A stretch of DNA of 64,000 bases from CAVRIA01 sp963721115 (GCA_963721115.1 CAVRIA010000006.1:496001-560000), one strand, 5' to 3'. Numbered from the stretch's first letter, positions 8,318 through 18,127 are shown. Notes: generated by a model from the sequence alone, not told the origin. Numbers and translations: made by a program.

Positions 8318-9052
8318 TCAGGCGGCGAGGCGAGACAGGAACGCCTCGACGAGGGCGTTGAAGCCGGCCGGATCCTCGAGAAACACACCGTGACCGCGCT
8401 CGGGCAGGATGTGTAGCTCCGCGCCGGTGATCCGTCGGCTCAGGATGACCGAGCCTCCGGCGCCGAGGAAGTCCTTGTCGCCGACGACGATCAGCGTCGG
8501 GCAGCGGATTTCGCCCAGGCGAGGCGTCAGCGGCTCGCGCTGCAGGTTGCCCATGGCGCGCGCCACCTTGGCGAAGGCGATCGGCTCGGCCGGTGCCGTC
8601 AGCTCCTCCGGGCGCGAGCCCAGCCCGAGACGCCTGTGGACCGGCTCCATGCCGCGCTGCTCGGCGAGCGAGGCGAGCTGTTCGTAGAACTCGAAGGCCT
8701 TCTGGTTGCACTCGCTCGCCGTGCCGACCAGGACCAGCCCGGCGGCGCGCTCCGGGTGGTCGAGGGCGAATTGCATGGCGATCACGCCGCCCGCCGAATG
8801 TCCGAGAACGACGGCGCGCGCGATCCGCTCGCGATCGAGGATCGAGCGCAGATCGGCGGCGAGATCGGCGAGACTGTACGGCCCTTCGGGGCTGCCGGAC
8901 TGACCGTGCCCGCGCAGATCCCAGGTGAGGACGCGGTGACCGTCCGACAAGGCCTCGACCTGGGCGCGCCAGGTGGCACTGCTGGCGGCGAGGCCGTGCG
9001 TCAGGACGATGATCTGGGGGCCGCTGCCGACGATTTCGTAGTGAAGAGGCAT
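8318..9052 (-). CDS. Alpha/beta hydrolase
   Basis: A 244-residue alpha/beta-hydrolase fold. Oxyanion-loop segment LTHGLAAS, nucleophile elbow GHSAGG (Ser86), acid in VVGDKDFLG (D192 or D194) and catalytic His221 in ERGHGVFLEDP complete the triad. The region between core strand and cap (FEFYEQLASLAEQRG) forms a short helical lid. It resembles 3-oxoadipate enol-lactonase/BioH-like esterases, but no residue fixes the substrate. Start ATG at 9052. It is the last gene of a leftward run (ligase, PanE-like, JAMM, hydrolase) and converges on the SDR gene. Confidence 0.85.
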   Translation of the reverse strand: MPLHYEIVGSGPQIIVLTHGLAASSATWRAQVEALSDGHRVLTWDLRGHGQSGSPEGPYSLADLAADLRSILDRERIARAVVLGHSAGGVIAMQFALDHPERAAGLVLVGTASECNQKAFEFYEQLASLAEQRGMEPVHRRLGLGSRPEELTAPAEPIAFAKVARAMGNLQREPLTPRLGEIRCPTLIVVGDKDFLGAGGSVILSRRITGAELHILPERGHGVFLEDPAGFNALVEAFLSRLAA

Positions 9053-9094
9053 GAAAGCTCCGGACGGATGAGCGGGCGGACGGAACGCGCCGCC

Positions 9095-9562
9095 TCAGGT
9101 CGGCTCCGCGACGCGCAGCTCGACCTCGACGAATTCGCGTTGCTCCTCGCTCCAGTGGAAGGCCTTGGCTCCCTTCACCATGCCGTCGAACACGGAGACC
9201 ACGATCTGGGTGGCGTCGGGGTAGCTCGGCTCGTCCCACACGGTCGCCTGCTTGCGGTCCTCGGCCGAGAAGTACGCCTCGTGCTGCGGATGCGAGTGGT
9301 AGATGGCGAGAAGGCGCAGCCGTCCCCGCTCGTGGTCGACGAGGTGCGGGGCGGCCTCCGGACCCATGCTGTAGGCGGTGGCGGCGGTGCGCGGAAAGCG
9401 TTCCGGATCCTCGGCATGCTTCCGGTTCTGGACGTTGGTGATCCGCTCCACGTGCACGAAGCCGTTGCGCTCCACGACGAATCCGCAGCATTCGTCGGGA
9501 AAGGTCTCGACCGCGTGCGCTGCGATGAGGTCGAAGACCGGTTGCGAGACGTCGAATCTCAT
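9095..9562 (-). CDS. JAMM/MPN+ metallopeptidase domain protein
   Basis: 155 residues forming a single Mov34/MPN/PAD-1-type domain. The zinc-site signature is complete: E24 in FPDECCGF, then H89-S-H91-P with S99-x-x-D102 (HSHPQHEAYFSAED). Stand-alone bacterial members release carrier-protein C-termini (for example QbsD/Mec+-like proteases acting on ThiS/MoaD-type sulfur carriers) or deubiquitinate-like substrates. No sulfur carrier or E1-like gene is seen here, so the substrate is open. The start ATG (9562) overlaps the stop of the upstream PanE-like gene as ATGA, so the two are translationally coupled. Confidence 0.87.
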   Translation of the reverse strand: MRFDVSQPVFDLIAAHAVETFPDECCGFVVERNGFVHVERITNVQNRKHAEDPERFPRTAATAYSMGPEAAPHLVDHERGRLRLLAIYHSHPQHEAYFSAEDRKQATVWDEPSYPDATQIVVSVFDGMVKGAKAFHWSEEQREFVEVELRVAEPT

Positions 9563-10527
9563 GCGAGCGAAGTGGAGCTCTCCCGCTCGACGAGGTGGAG
9601 GATGCGCGTCAGCGTCTCGTTCACGGGCGTGACGATACCGCGGCCCCGCCCGCGATGCCAGACGGCTCCGTTGATCGCATCGATCTCGGTTCGCCGGCCG
9701 CGCTCCAGATCCTGCAGCATCGACGAGCGGTGATCGAAGGTGGCGGGCACGAGACGCCCGTAGAACTCGCGCAGGTAGTCGGACGGGCGGCTCCACGGCA
9801 GCTCGACGCCTTCGGCCGCGGCGACCGCGAACGCCTCCCCGACGGCGGCGTCCATGACGGCGCGGCTGTCCTCTCGCTCGGCGAGGGCGCCGTAGTGGAC
9901 GCGCAGCAGCGCGCCGAGCGGGTTGAGCGCGGCGTTGTAGAACACCTTGGCCCACAGCAGGGCCGGAAGGCGGTCCGTGTAGAGCGCCGGCACGCCGGCG
10001 GCGTCGATGATCGACGCCCAGCGACGCGCCGCCTCGTCGCGGCGCGACACCAGACCGGGGCGCAGGGCGCCGATCGCGGTCGGATCGGCGAAGACCGTGA
10101 TGCGGACCAGTCCCGCCTGGGGAATTGTGGCGCCGAAGATCACACGGGCGCCCAGAGTGCGCTCCGCGCCGGCGATGGATTCGACGGTTTCGACGTTGCC
10201 GAGGCCGTTCTGCAGCGAGAGCATGACGCCGCGCGGCGCCAGCAGCGGTGCCACCGCCGCAACCACGGCCGTCGTGTCGTACGACTTGACCGGCACCAGG
10301 ATGCAGTCGAAAGGGCCGGCCAGAGCAGCGGCTGCCGTCGCCGTGCGCAAGCCGCCGACCCGATGCTCGCCCCACAGTCCGTCGATGGCGAGCCCGTCCC
10401 GGTCGATGGCCGCCATGTGCGCCGCGCGCCCGAGGAGGACGACCTCGAGGCCCGCTTTGCGCAAGAATCCACCGAACACCGACCCGAGCGCCCCCGCGCC
10501 GGCCACCAGCACCCGCAGATCCGCCAT
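9559..10527 (-). CDS. Ketopantoate reductase family protein (PanE/ApbA-like)
   Basis: 322 residues. N-terminal NADPH-binding Rossmann motif GAGALGSVFG (about 10-19), then LVPVKSYDT and LSLQNGLGNVE, which are standard in the family. The C-terminal domain has the catalytic lysine in LWAKVFYNAALNPLGAL and the conserved RRTEIDAINGAV acid. Predicted reaction: reduction of 2-dehydropantoate to pantoate for CoA synthesis, but the family is broad and some members reduce other 2-keto acids. The setting among acyl-CoA genes is compatible with a CoA-supply role. It is followed by an overlapping JAMM peptidase gene and preceded, after 36 bases, by an acyl-CoA ligase. Confidence 0.87.
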   Translation of the reverse strand: MADLRVLVAGAGALGSVFGGFLRKAGLEVVLLGRAAHMAAIDRDGLAIDGLWGEHRVGGLRTATAAAALAGPFDCILVPVKSYDTTAVVAAVAPLLAPRGVMLSLQNGLGNVETVESIAGAERTLGARVIFGATIPQAGLVRITVFADPTAIGALRPGLVSRRDEAARRWASIIDAAGVPALYTDRLPALLWAKVFYNAALNPLGALLRVHYGALAEREDSRAVMDAAVGEAFAVAAAEGVELPWSRPSDYLREFYGRLVPATFDHRSSMLQDLERGRRTEIDAINGAVWHRGRGRGIVTPVNETLTRILHLVERESSTSLA

Positions 10528-10563
10528 GCGCCCCCAGACTCCCGCCGTCGCGATTCGTCTTCC

Positions 10564-12138
10564 TCAGTCCCTCTCCTTCAATACCCGTCGCAGGATCTTT
10601 CCCGAGGGGTTCTTCGGAATCTCGTCGACGAACTCCACCGCGCGGATCTTCTTGTATCCCGCCACGCGCCCCTCGACGAAACGGATGAGATCGGCGGCGC
10701 TGACGTTGATGCCGGCCCGGCGCACGACGAACGCGCGCGGGATCTCCCCCGCTTCCGGGTCCTTCTTCGGCACGACGGCGCAGTCGGCGACGGCGGGGTG
10801 CTCGTGCAGCAGAGCTTCCAGCTCCGCCGGCGCGATGCCGAATCCCTTGTACTTGATCATCTCCTTCTTGCGGTCGACGATATAGACGTAGCCGCGCGCG
10901 TCGCGCCGCGCGATATCGCCCGTGTGGAGCCAGCCGTCGCGCAGGGCGCGCGTCGTCTCTTCGGGCGCCTTCCAGTAGCCCTTCATCACGTGCGGCCCGC
11001 GGATGACGAGCTCGCCGACCGCGTCGGGGCCGAGCTCGACCGATTCGTCGTCCGGGTCGACGATCTTCTCCTCCTGGTCGGAGACGCGCAGGCCGACCGA
11101 CTCGAGCCGGATCAGCTCCGGGTCGTCGACCGGGTTCACGTGCGTGATCGGCGAGGCCTCGGTGAGGCCGTATCCCTGCAGCACCGGGATGCCGGAGATG
11201 TCCTGCATGCGGCGAGCGACCTCGGGCGGCAGCGGCGCGGCGCCGCTCATGATGTAGCGCACCGACGACAGGTCGCGCTTCTTGAGATCGGGGTTGTGGG
11301 TCATGGCCAGCAGTACCGGCGGTACGGCGTAGAAGAGAGTGACCCGGTAGCGCTCGGTCAGGCTGAGAGCCGTCTCCATCTCGAAGCGCTCCATGATCAC
11401 CTGTAGGGCGCCGCTCCCCACGGCGCTGCCCATCAGCATGGTCCCGTAGATGTGATAGAAGGGCAGGAAGATCAGCAGCACGTCGCGATCGGTGAGCCGC
11501 CCTCCCGACATGCACTGGATGTGGTTGCACACCAGGTTGCGGTGCGTGAGCATCACGCCCTTGGGGAGACCGGTGGTCCCGCTCGAGTAGGGCAGGGCCA
11601 CCAGGTCCGCCGCCGGATCGATGTCGGTCTCGGGCGGGCGTCGGGCGGGGAAGCCGTTCGCCAGATCGTACCACGAGTGCGTGTCCGGCGGACGCTCGGC
11701 GCCGATCACCACGACGTGCTTCAGGCCCGGGACGCGGTCGCGGATGGCGGCGGCGACCGGGTAGCGATCCTCGTGCACGATCAGCACTCGGGCCTCCGAG
11801 TCGTTGAGCTGATACGCGACCTCGTCCTCGTGATAGGCGGGATTGATCGGCGTGATCACGCCACCCGCCTTGGACGTCGCCTGAAAGCTGATCAGGTACT
11901 CGGGGCGGTTGGTCATGTAGAGGGCGACGCGGTCGCCCTTGCCGACCCCCAGGTCGAGCAGCGCGTTGGCGAGAGAGTTGCTGAGTCCCTCGATTTCGCG
12001 GAAAGTGAGCTTCTGATCGTGAAACGCGGTTGCCCACTTTTCCGGCGTGCGCTCCGCCGAGCGGCGCAGCAAGCCGTGGTACGGCACGTCCGGATAGTCC
12101 AGGCGAGGACGCAACAGCTCCCAGCGAATTTGACTCAT
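10564..12138 (-). CDS. AMP-forming acyl-CoA ligase (fatty acid/4-coumarate type)
   Basis: 524 residues of the ANL superfamily. P-loop-like YSSGTTGLPKGVMLTHRN, A5 motif QGYGLTEASP, A7 DGWLHTGDIARRD, hinge IVDRKKEMIKYKGF and the C-terminal catalytic Lys in NPSGKILRRVL are all present, so both adenylation and thioesterification should occur. Overall layout (short N-terminus, 'PPELEALLHEHPAV' C-domain) resembles 4-coumarate/medium- and long-chain fatty acyl-CoA ligases. ATG at 12138 has GGAGG 5 bases upstream; the longer reading starting at 12216 has no good ribosome site. It is divergent from the HMG-CoA-synthase-like gene and shares a symmetric 147-base control region with it. Confidence 0.92.
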   Translation of the reverse strand: MSQIRWELLRPRLDYPDVPYHGLLRRSAERTPEKWATAFHDQKLTFREIEGLSNSLANALLDLGVGKGDRVALYMTNRPEYLISFQATSKAGGVITPINPAYHEDEVAYQLNDSEARVLIVHEDRYPVAAAIRDRVPGLKHVVVIGAERPPDTHSWYDLANGFPARRPPETDIDPAADLVALPYSSGTTGLPKGVMLTHRNLVCNHIQCMSGGRLTDRDVLLIFLPFYHIYGTMLMGSAVGSGALQVIMERFEMETALSLTERYRVTLFYAVPPVLLAMTHNPDLKKRDLSSVRYIMSGAAPLPPEVARRMQDISGIPVLQGYGLTEASPITHVNPVDDPELIRLESVGLRVSDQEEKIVDPDDESVELGPDAVGELVIRGPHVMKGYWKAPEETTRALRDGWLHTGDIARRDARGYVYIVDRKKEMIKYKGFGIAPAELEALLHEHPAVADCAVVPKKDPEAGEIPRAFVVRRAGINVSAADLIRFVEGRVAGYKKIRAVEFVDEIPKNPSGKILRRVLKERD

Positions 12139-12181
12139 ATCGCCTCCGGTTCGGATGGGGCGAGCATCCCGGCACCCCGCC

Positions 12182-12219
12182 GGCGTGTCAAGGAGATGCG
12201 GGCTTCGCGTTGACACGCC
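12182..12219. promoter_or_regulatory. Symmetric operator in the divergent ligase/thiolase control region
   Basis: GGCGTGTCAA (12182-12191) and TTGACACGCC (12210-12219) are exact 10-bp inverted arms separated by 18 bases. Each arm contains a TTGACA -35 hexamer reading outward. Rightward: TTGACA 12210-12215, 17 bases, TATCGA 12233-12238, serving the gene at 12286. Leftward: TTGACA 12191-12186, 17 bases, GATGCT, serving the ligase at 12138. A regulator binding these arms would control both directions at once. No TetR/FadR-type regulator gene is adjacent. Confidence 0.6.
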
Positions 12220-12285
12220 CGCACGCGAATCCTATCGAGTCTGCGACGAGTCCCATTCGGGGCGTCGAAAGGAGAGCAGGCTACG

Positions 12286-13695
12286 ATGGTCGGGATCGTT
12301 TCCTATGGCGCGTACGTACCCTACCGCCGCCTCAAGCGCTCGGCCATCGCCGAAGTTCTCGGCGTGCCCGCGGAGCGAGGCGAGCGGGCGGTGGCCAGCT
12401 TCGACGAGGACAGCGTCTCGATGGGCGTGGAAGCCGCGCGCGACGCCTTGTCGCTGGCGGCTGCGGCGTCTGTCGACACGCTGCTCTTTGCCACCACGAC
12501 GCCGCCCTACGCAGACAAGCTGAACGCCGCCACCATCGGCGCCGCCCTGCGGCTGCCCTCCGAGATGCGCGCCGCCGATCTCACCGGCTCGGTACGGGCC
12601 GGGCTTTCGGCTCTGCTTCAGGCGGCGGACTCCGTGCGGGGCGGCTCGGAGCGCGCCCTGGCGGTCGCTTCCGACGCCCGGTTGGCGGCCCCCGAGGCCA
12701 AGGCCGAACGGACCAACGGCGACGGCGCCGCGGCGTTCGTGCTGGGAAGTCGCGACGTGATCGCGGAGATCGTCGCCAGTGCCTCGGTCACGCGCGAGTT
12801 TCTCGATACCTGGCGGACTCCCGACGAGCGTTTCCCTCATTCTTGGGAAGAGCGCTTCGCGCTGACGCAGGCCTACGCTCCCCTTCTCTCGCAGGCGGTC
12901 CAGGCGGTTCTCGAGAAGGCAGGCACGACTCCCGAGGAGCTCGCCGCCGTGGTCATGGACTGCCCGAATCCCCGTGCGATCGACGGCGTGGCGCGGCGCA
13001 TGAAGCTGCGGCCGGAGCAGATGGTCGATTCCTTGTCCCTCACCGCCGGCCGCGCCGGCGCGGCCCACGCCGGTCTCATGCTCGCCGATGCCCTGGCGGC
13101 CGCGCAGGAGGGGGACGCCATCCTCGTGGCCGTCGCGGCCGACGGCGCCGACGCGGTGCTGCTGCGTGTCACCGGAGCCGCGGCCGGCTGCAAGCAGCGG
13201 CGCTCGGTCGGCCGGCTCATCGAGTCGAAGGGCGACGTCGCCTACGGAACGTATCTCAAGTGGAGGGAGATCTTGCCGACGGAGCCGCCCCGCCGCCCCG
13301 ATCCGGTGCGGCCGGCCGGTCCGCCGATGCTGCGCGCGAGTGCCTGGAAGTACGGCTTCGTCGGGAGCAAGTGCGCCGCCTGCGGCACCCCGCAGCTTCC
13401 GCCCCAGCGCGTGTGCGTGCAGTGCGGCGCACTCGATCGCATGGAGCCATACCCGTTCGCCGACCGCCGTGCCCGCATCGCCACCTTGACCCTCGATCGA
13501 CTCGCCTTCTCGCTCAACCCGCCGACGGTCAGCGTGGTGCTCGACTTCGAGGGCGGCGGGCGCTTCATCTGCGAGATGACCGACTGCGATCCCGACAAGG
13601 TCGCCATCGGCGACGAGGTCGAGATGACCTTCCGCCGCATGTTCACCGCCGACGGCGTGCACAACTACTTCTGGAAGGCGCGCCCGAAGCGCTGA
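12286..13695 (+). CDS. HMG-CoA-synthase-like protein fused to zinc-ribbon/OB-fold (DUF35) domain
   Basis: 469 residues. Residues 1-310 follow the thiolase/HMG-CoA-synthase fold (GAYVPYRRLKRSAI start, FATTTPPYADKLNAATIGAAL, ASDARLAAP, NGDGAAAFVLG). At the nucleophile position the sequence is LTGSVRAGLSALL (about 100-112), with no Cys, so this half is probably not a condensing enzyme by itself. After about residue 345 comes a rubredoxin-like zinc ribbon (CAACGTPQLP, VCVQCG) and an OB-fold (DUF35/ChsH2-C type). Related OB-fold partners stabilise or feed SCPx-like thiolases, and such a thiolase follows 10 bases later. Inferred: a scaffold/channel subunit for that thiolase. Start supported by AAGGAG 11 bases upstream. 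Confidence 0.82.
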   Translation: MVGIVSYGAYVPYRRLKRSAIAEVLGVPAERGERAVASFDEDSVSMGVEAARDALSLAAAASVDTLLFATTTPPYADKLNAATIGAALRLPSEMRAADLTGSVRAGLSALLQAADSVRGGSERALAVASDARLAAPEAKAERTNGDGAAAFVLGSRDVIAEIVASASVTREFLDTWRTPDERFPHSWEERFALTQAYAPLLSQAVQAVLEKAGTTPEELAAVVMDCPNPRAIDGVARRMKLRPEQMVDSLSLTAGRAGAAHAGLMLADALAAAQEGDAILVAVAADGADAVLLRVTGAAAGCKQRRSVGRLIESKGDVAYGTYLKWREILPTEPPRRPDPVRPAGPPMLRASAWKYGFVGSKCAACGTPQLPPQRVCVQCGALDRMEPYPFADRRARIATLTLDRLAFSLNPPTVSVVLDFEGGGRFICEMTDCDPDKVAIGDEVEMTFRRMFTADGVHNYFWKARPKR

Positions 13696-13705
13696 GGAGG
13701 ACGGC

Positions 13706-14890
13706 ATGGCAAGCAGGGGAATCAAGGACCGCGTCGCGATCGTCGGCATGGGCTGCACCAAGTTCGGCGAGCGCTGGGACAAGAGCTCGGACGACCTGCT
13801 CGTCGACGCGGCGTACGAGGCCTACGCCTCGGCCGGCATCGAGCCGAACGACGTCGACGCCTACTGGCTGGGCACGATGGCGCAGCTCTCCGGCCTGACC
13901 CTCTCCGTGCCTCTCAAGATTCCATACAAGCCCGTCAGCCACGTCGAGAACTTCTGTGCGACCGGTTCTGAAGCTCTGCGCCAGGCCTGCTACGCCGTCG
14001 CCTGCGGCGCCTACGACGTCGCCATGGCGATCGGCGTGGAGAAGCTGAAGGACTCGGGCTACTCGGGCCTGGTGGGTGCGGAGCCGCCCAACGACGGCAC
14101 GCTCGGCAGCATGACCGCGCCAGCCTCGTTCTCGCTGCTGGCGCCCGCCTACTTCAAGAAATACGGTCTGGACCCGGTCAAGGGCAAGGAGGTGCTGGCG
14201 CGCATCGCGTGGAAGAACCACCACAACGGCGCCAGGAACCCGAAGGCGCAGTTCCAGGCCGAGGTGCCGATGGAGCAGATCCTCAAGTCGCCCAAGGTCG
14301 CGGATCCGCTCGGAATCATGGATTGCTCGGGCGTCTCGGACGGCTCGGCGGCGGCCATCGTCGTGCGCGCCGAAGACGCCCATCGCTACAGCGACAGCCC
14401 GATCTACATCAAGGCGCTCTCCTTCGTCTCCGGTCCGGGACAGGGGCACCTCTCCCAGGACTACGACTTCACGACCTTTCACGAGGTCGTCGCCTCGGCG
14501 AAGGACGCCTACCAGCAGGCCGGCATCACCGATCCCCGCGCTCAGCTGAGCATGGCCGAGGTGCACGATTGCTTCACGCCGACCGAGCTGGTGCTCTACG
14601 AAGATCTCGGCTTCAGCCCGCGCGGCACCGCCTGGCGCGACGTCATGGACGGATTCTTCGATCTCGACGGCAAGCTGCCCGTCAACCCCGACGGCGGTCT
14701 CAAGTCGTTCGGACATCCGATCGGCGCCTCGGGCCTGCGCATGATGTACGAGATGTGGTTGCAACTGCGCGGCGAGGCCGGACCGCGCCAGATCCCGAAT
14801 GCCGAGCTGGGGCTCACCCACAATCTGGGCGGCTTCCCGGGCAAGTGCGTCAGCTTCGTCTCCGTCGTCGGACGCGAGATCGACGGGTGA
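13706..14890 (+). CDS. SCPx/lipid-transfer-type thiolase (acetyl-CoA acetyltransferase family)
   Basis: 394 residues. Nucleophile Cys84 sits in VENFCATGSEAL; the later EVHDCFTPTE and GHPIGASG motifs supply the His and oxyanion-hole residues, and GGFPGKCVSFVSV closes the active site, all characteristic of SCPx-like thiolases that cleave 3-ketoacyl-CoA or sterol side-chain CoA. RBS GAGGA lies just before the start. It follows the HMG-CoA-synthase-like/OB-fold gene by 10 bases; thiolase plus DUF35 partner is a known arrangement (Ltp2-type aldolases/thiolases in steroid breakdown, archaeal acetoacetyl-CoA thiolase complexes). Inferred: thiolytic or retro-aldol cleavage in degradation of a branched or cyclic acyl-CoA. 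Confidence 0.9.
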   Translation: MASRGIKDRVAIVGMGCTKFGERWDKSSDDLLVDAAYEAYASAGIEPNDVDAYWLGTMAQLSGLTLSVPLKIPYKPVSHVENFCATGSEALRQACYAVACGAYDVAMAIGVEKLKDSGYSGLVGAEPPNDGTLGSMTAPASFSLLAPAYFKKYGLDPVKGKEVLARIAWKNHHNGARNPKAQFQAEVPMEQILKSPKVADPLGIMDCSGVSDGSAAAIVVRAEDAHRYSDSPIYIKALSFVSGPGQGHLSQDYDFTTFHEVVASAKDAYQQAGITDPRAQLSMAEVHDCFTPTELVLYEDLGFSPRGTAWRDVMDGFFDLDGKLPVNPDGGLKSFGHPIGASGLRMMYEMWLQLRGEAGPRQIPNAELGLTHNLGGFPGKCVSFVSVVGREIDG

Positions 14891-14948
14891 GGCGGCGCGG
14901 GGCACGGCATCGGTGATGGCGGATGGGATCGCGCCCGGTGAACGCCGT

Positions 14949-15683
14949 ATGGATACCGCGGTGATCCTGGCCGCCGGGCGCGGCACCCGGATGGGGGCGC
15001 TGACGGCCGCCACGCCGAAGCCGTTGCTCGAGGTGGGTGGCCGGCCGCTGATCGAGCACGCCCTGCGCGGCGCCGCCGACGCGGGCCTGCGGCGGGCGAT
15101 CGTGGTCGTCGGCCATCTGGGGGAACAGATCCAGAAGGTGCTCGGGACCGGTGCGCGCTTCGGTTTGGATCTGCTCTATCGCAGGCAGGAGACGGCCGAC
15201 GGTACGGCGCGCGCGCTGCTGCTGGCGGAGAACGTCATCGGCCCGGCTCCTTTCCTCCTCGGGTGGGGCGACATCGTCGTCCCGCGCGAGTTCTACGCGC
15301 GTTTCGTCCGGGCCTACGTGGGAGCGCCGTGTGACGCGCAGGTCGCCGTCAACGAGGTGGACGACCCGTGGCGGGGAGGCGCGGTGTACGTCGACCGCGA
15401 TTGGCGCGTCACCCGGCTCGAGGAGAAGCCGCCGCGCGGCACCTCCACGACCCGCTGGAACAACGCCGGGGTTCTGGCCCTCAGCCGTCGCGTCTTCGAC
15501 TACGTCCATCGCCTGGTCCCGTCCACGCGCGGCGAGTACGAGCTGCCGCAGGCGATCGGCGCGATGGTCGCCGACGGCTGCCTCGTGCGCGCGCACCCGA
15601 TCCGCGGTTTCTGGTCGGACGTCGGGACGCCGGCGGATCTGGAAGGCGTTCGGAGGTGGTGGCGGGCACAGGGGACGGGGTAG
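14949..15683 (+). CDS. Sugar-1-phosphate nucleotidyltransferase
   Basis: 244 residues from the ATG at 14949. The N-terminus MDTAVILAAGRGTRMG is the classic NTP-binding loop of GlmU/RmlA-like nucleotidyltransferases; TPKPLLEVGGRPLIEHAL holds the catalytic lysine. VVVGHLGEQI, GWGDIVV (metal-binding Asp), VTRLEEKP and NNAGVLALS follow in order, and the chain ends with WSDVGTPADL. No hexapeptide repeats follow, so it is a single-domain pyrophosphorylase (mannose-1-P or glucose-1-P type). An alternative start at 14916 adds 11 residues; neither has a strong ribosome site. Placed directly before a galactokinase, it could activate that kinase's sugar-1-phosphate product to an NDP-sugar. Confidence 0.85.
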   Translation: MDTAVILAAGRGTRMGALTAATPKPLLEVGGRPLIEHALRGAADAGLRRAIVVVGHLGEQIQKVLGTGARFGLDLLYRRQETADGTARALLLAENVIGPAPFLLGWGDIVVPREFYARFVRAYVGAPCDAQVAVNEVDDPWRGGAVYVDRDWRVTRLEEKPPRGTSTTRWNNAGVLALSRRVFDYVHRLVPSTRGEYELPQAIGAMVADGCLVRAHPIRGFWSDVGTPADLEGVRRWWRAQGTG

Positions 15684-15743
15684 AAGGTCGGAGCGACGGG
15701 AAGCCACGGGGGCAGAGCGGAGAGGGCAGCGGAACGGGCGGTG

Positions 15744-17081
<1,338 letters not shown>

Positions 17082-17094
17082 AGGGGAACGGATC

Positions 17095-18114
17095 GTGAGC
17101 CCTGACGAGCTGCGGACCCGATTGGTGGCGTTTCTCTCCCGTGACGCGGGCTTGCGGCAGGTGTCGGTCGAGAACCTGCGCCGCATGCCCGGCGGGGCTT
17201 CGCGCGAGACCTGGGCCTTCGATGCCGTGTTCGAGGAGGCGGGACAGCTCGCCCGTCTCCAGCTGGTCCTGCGGCGCGATCCCGGCAGCACCGCCGTGCA
17301 GGCGACCGGACGGCGGGAAGAGTTCCTCCTGCAGCGCGCCGCCCATGCGCAGGGAGTGCCGGTGCCGCGGGTACGCTGGCGCGGGGCGGACCCGGACACG
17401 CTCGGAGCGGACTTCTACATCATGGACCGCGTCGAGGGAGAGACCCTGGCTCGCCGGCTGCTCCGCGATCCGCAGTACGCGCACGCCCGCGAGGTCATGA
17501 CCGCGCAGCTCGGAGAGATCCTGGCGCGCGTTCACGGCGTCGACCCGGCCGCCCACGAGCTCGATTTCCTGCCGCGACCGGCTGCCGGCGCGGCGCCGGC
17601 GGAGGCCGAGATCGAGCGCTACGAAACCCTCTTCCGCGCCATCGCCCCCGAACCGCATCCGGCCGTCGAGCTCGCGTTCCGCTGGCTGCGAAGGCACCTC
17701 CCCGCCGGTGGGCGCCTCGTCCTCGTGCACGGCGACTTCCGCATCGGCAACGTGATCTTCGGCCCCGAGGGCGTGCGCGCCATCCTCGATTGGGAGATGG
17801 CCCACGTCGGAGATCCGGCCGAGGACCTCGGATGGATGTGTGTCCGCGCCTGGCGCTTCGGTAACGACGATAAGCCGGTCGGCGGGATCGGCGAGCGCCA
17901 AGAGCTGTTCGCCGCCTACACGGGCGCGGGCGGCGAGCCGGTCGATCCGGAGCGGGTTCGCTTCTGGGAGGTGTTCGGCAACCTGAAGTGGGCGACCATC
18001 TGCATCGGCCAAGCGCGGACGCACCTCGACGGCCTGGTGCGCAGTGTCGAGCTCGCCAGCCTCGGCCGTCGCACCGCCGAGACCGAGCTCGAGCTGTTGA
18101 ACCTGATCGAGTGA
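17095..18114 (+). CDS. APH-family phosphotransferase (ACAD10/11 kinase-domain type)
   Basis: 339 residues, GTG start with AGGGGAA upstream. The kinase fold is clear: LQLVLRRDPG (ATP-binding strand), catalytic loop LVHGDFRIGNVIF, Mg-binding AILDWEMAHVGDPAEDLGWM. This version, with the extended GDPAEDLGWMCVRAWRFG tail, matches the bacterial proteins related to the N-terminal kinase domain of ACAD10/ACAD11 rather than antibiotic kinases. That domain phosphorylates 4-hydroxyacyl-CoAs so that an acyl-CoA dehydrogenase domain can eliminate phosphate. An acyl-CoA dehydrogenase and a thiolase are nearby, so a similar hydroxy-acid route is an inference worth testing. It sits last in the nucleotidyltransferase/galactokinase run. 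Confidence 0.82.
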   Translation: MSPDELRTRLVAFLSRDAGLRQVSVENLRRMPGGASRETWAFDAVFEEAGQLARLQLVLRRDPGSTAVQATGRREEFLLQRAAHAQGVPVPRVRWRGADPDTLGADFYIMDRVEGETLARRLLRDPQYAHAREVMTAQLGEILARVHGVDPAAHELDFLPRPAAGAAPAEAEIERYETLFRAIAPEPHPAVELAFRWLRRHLPAGGRLVLVHGDFRIGNVIFGPEGVRAILDWEMAHVGDPAEDLGWMCVRAWRFGNDDKPVGGIGERQELFAAYTGAGGEPVDPERVRFWEVFGNLKWATICIGQARTHLDGLVRSVELASLGRRTAETELELLNLIE

Positions 18115-18127
18115 GGAACGAGGAGGC

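Noticed and set aside
9095..12175. 1026-codon minus-strand frame seeming to fuse the JAMM domain to a long upstream protein
   Set aside because: Only the last 155 codons are protein-like; the rest is an out-of-frame shadow of the PanE-like and ligase genes, and a clear ATG with ATGA overlap exists at 9562.
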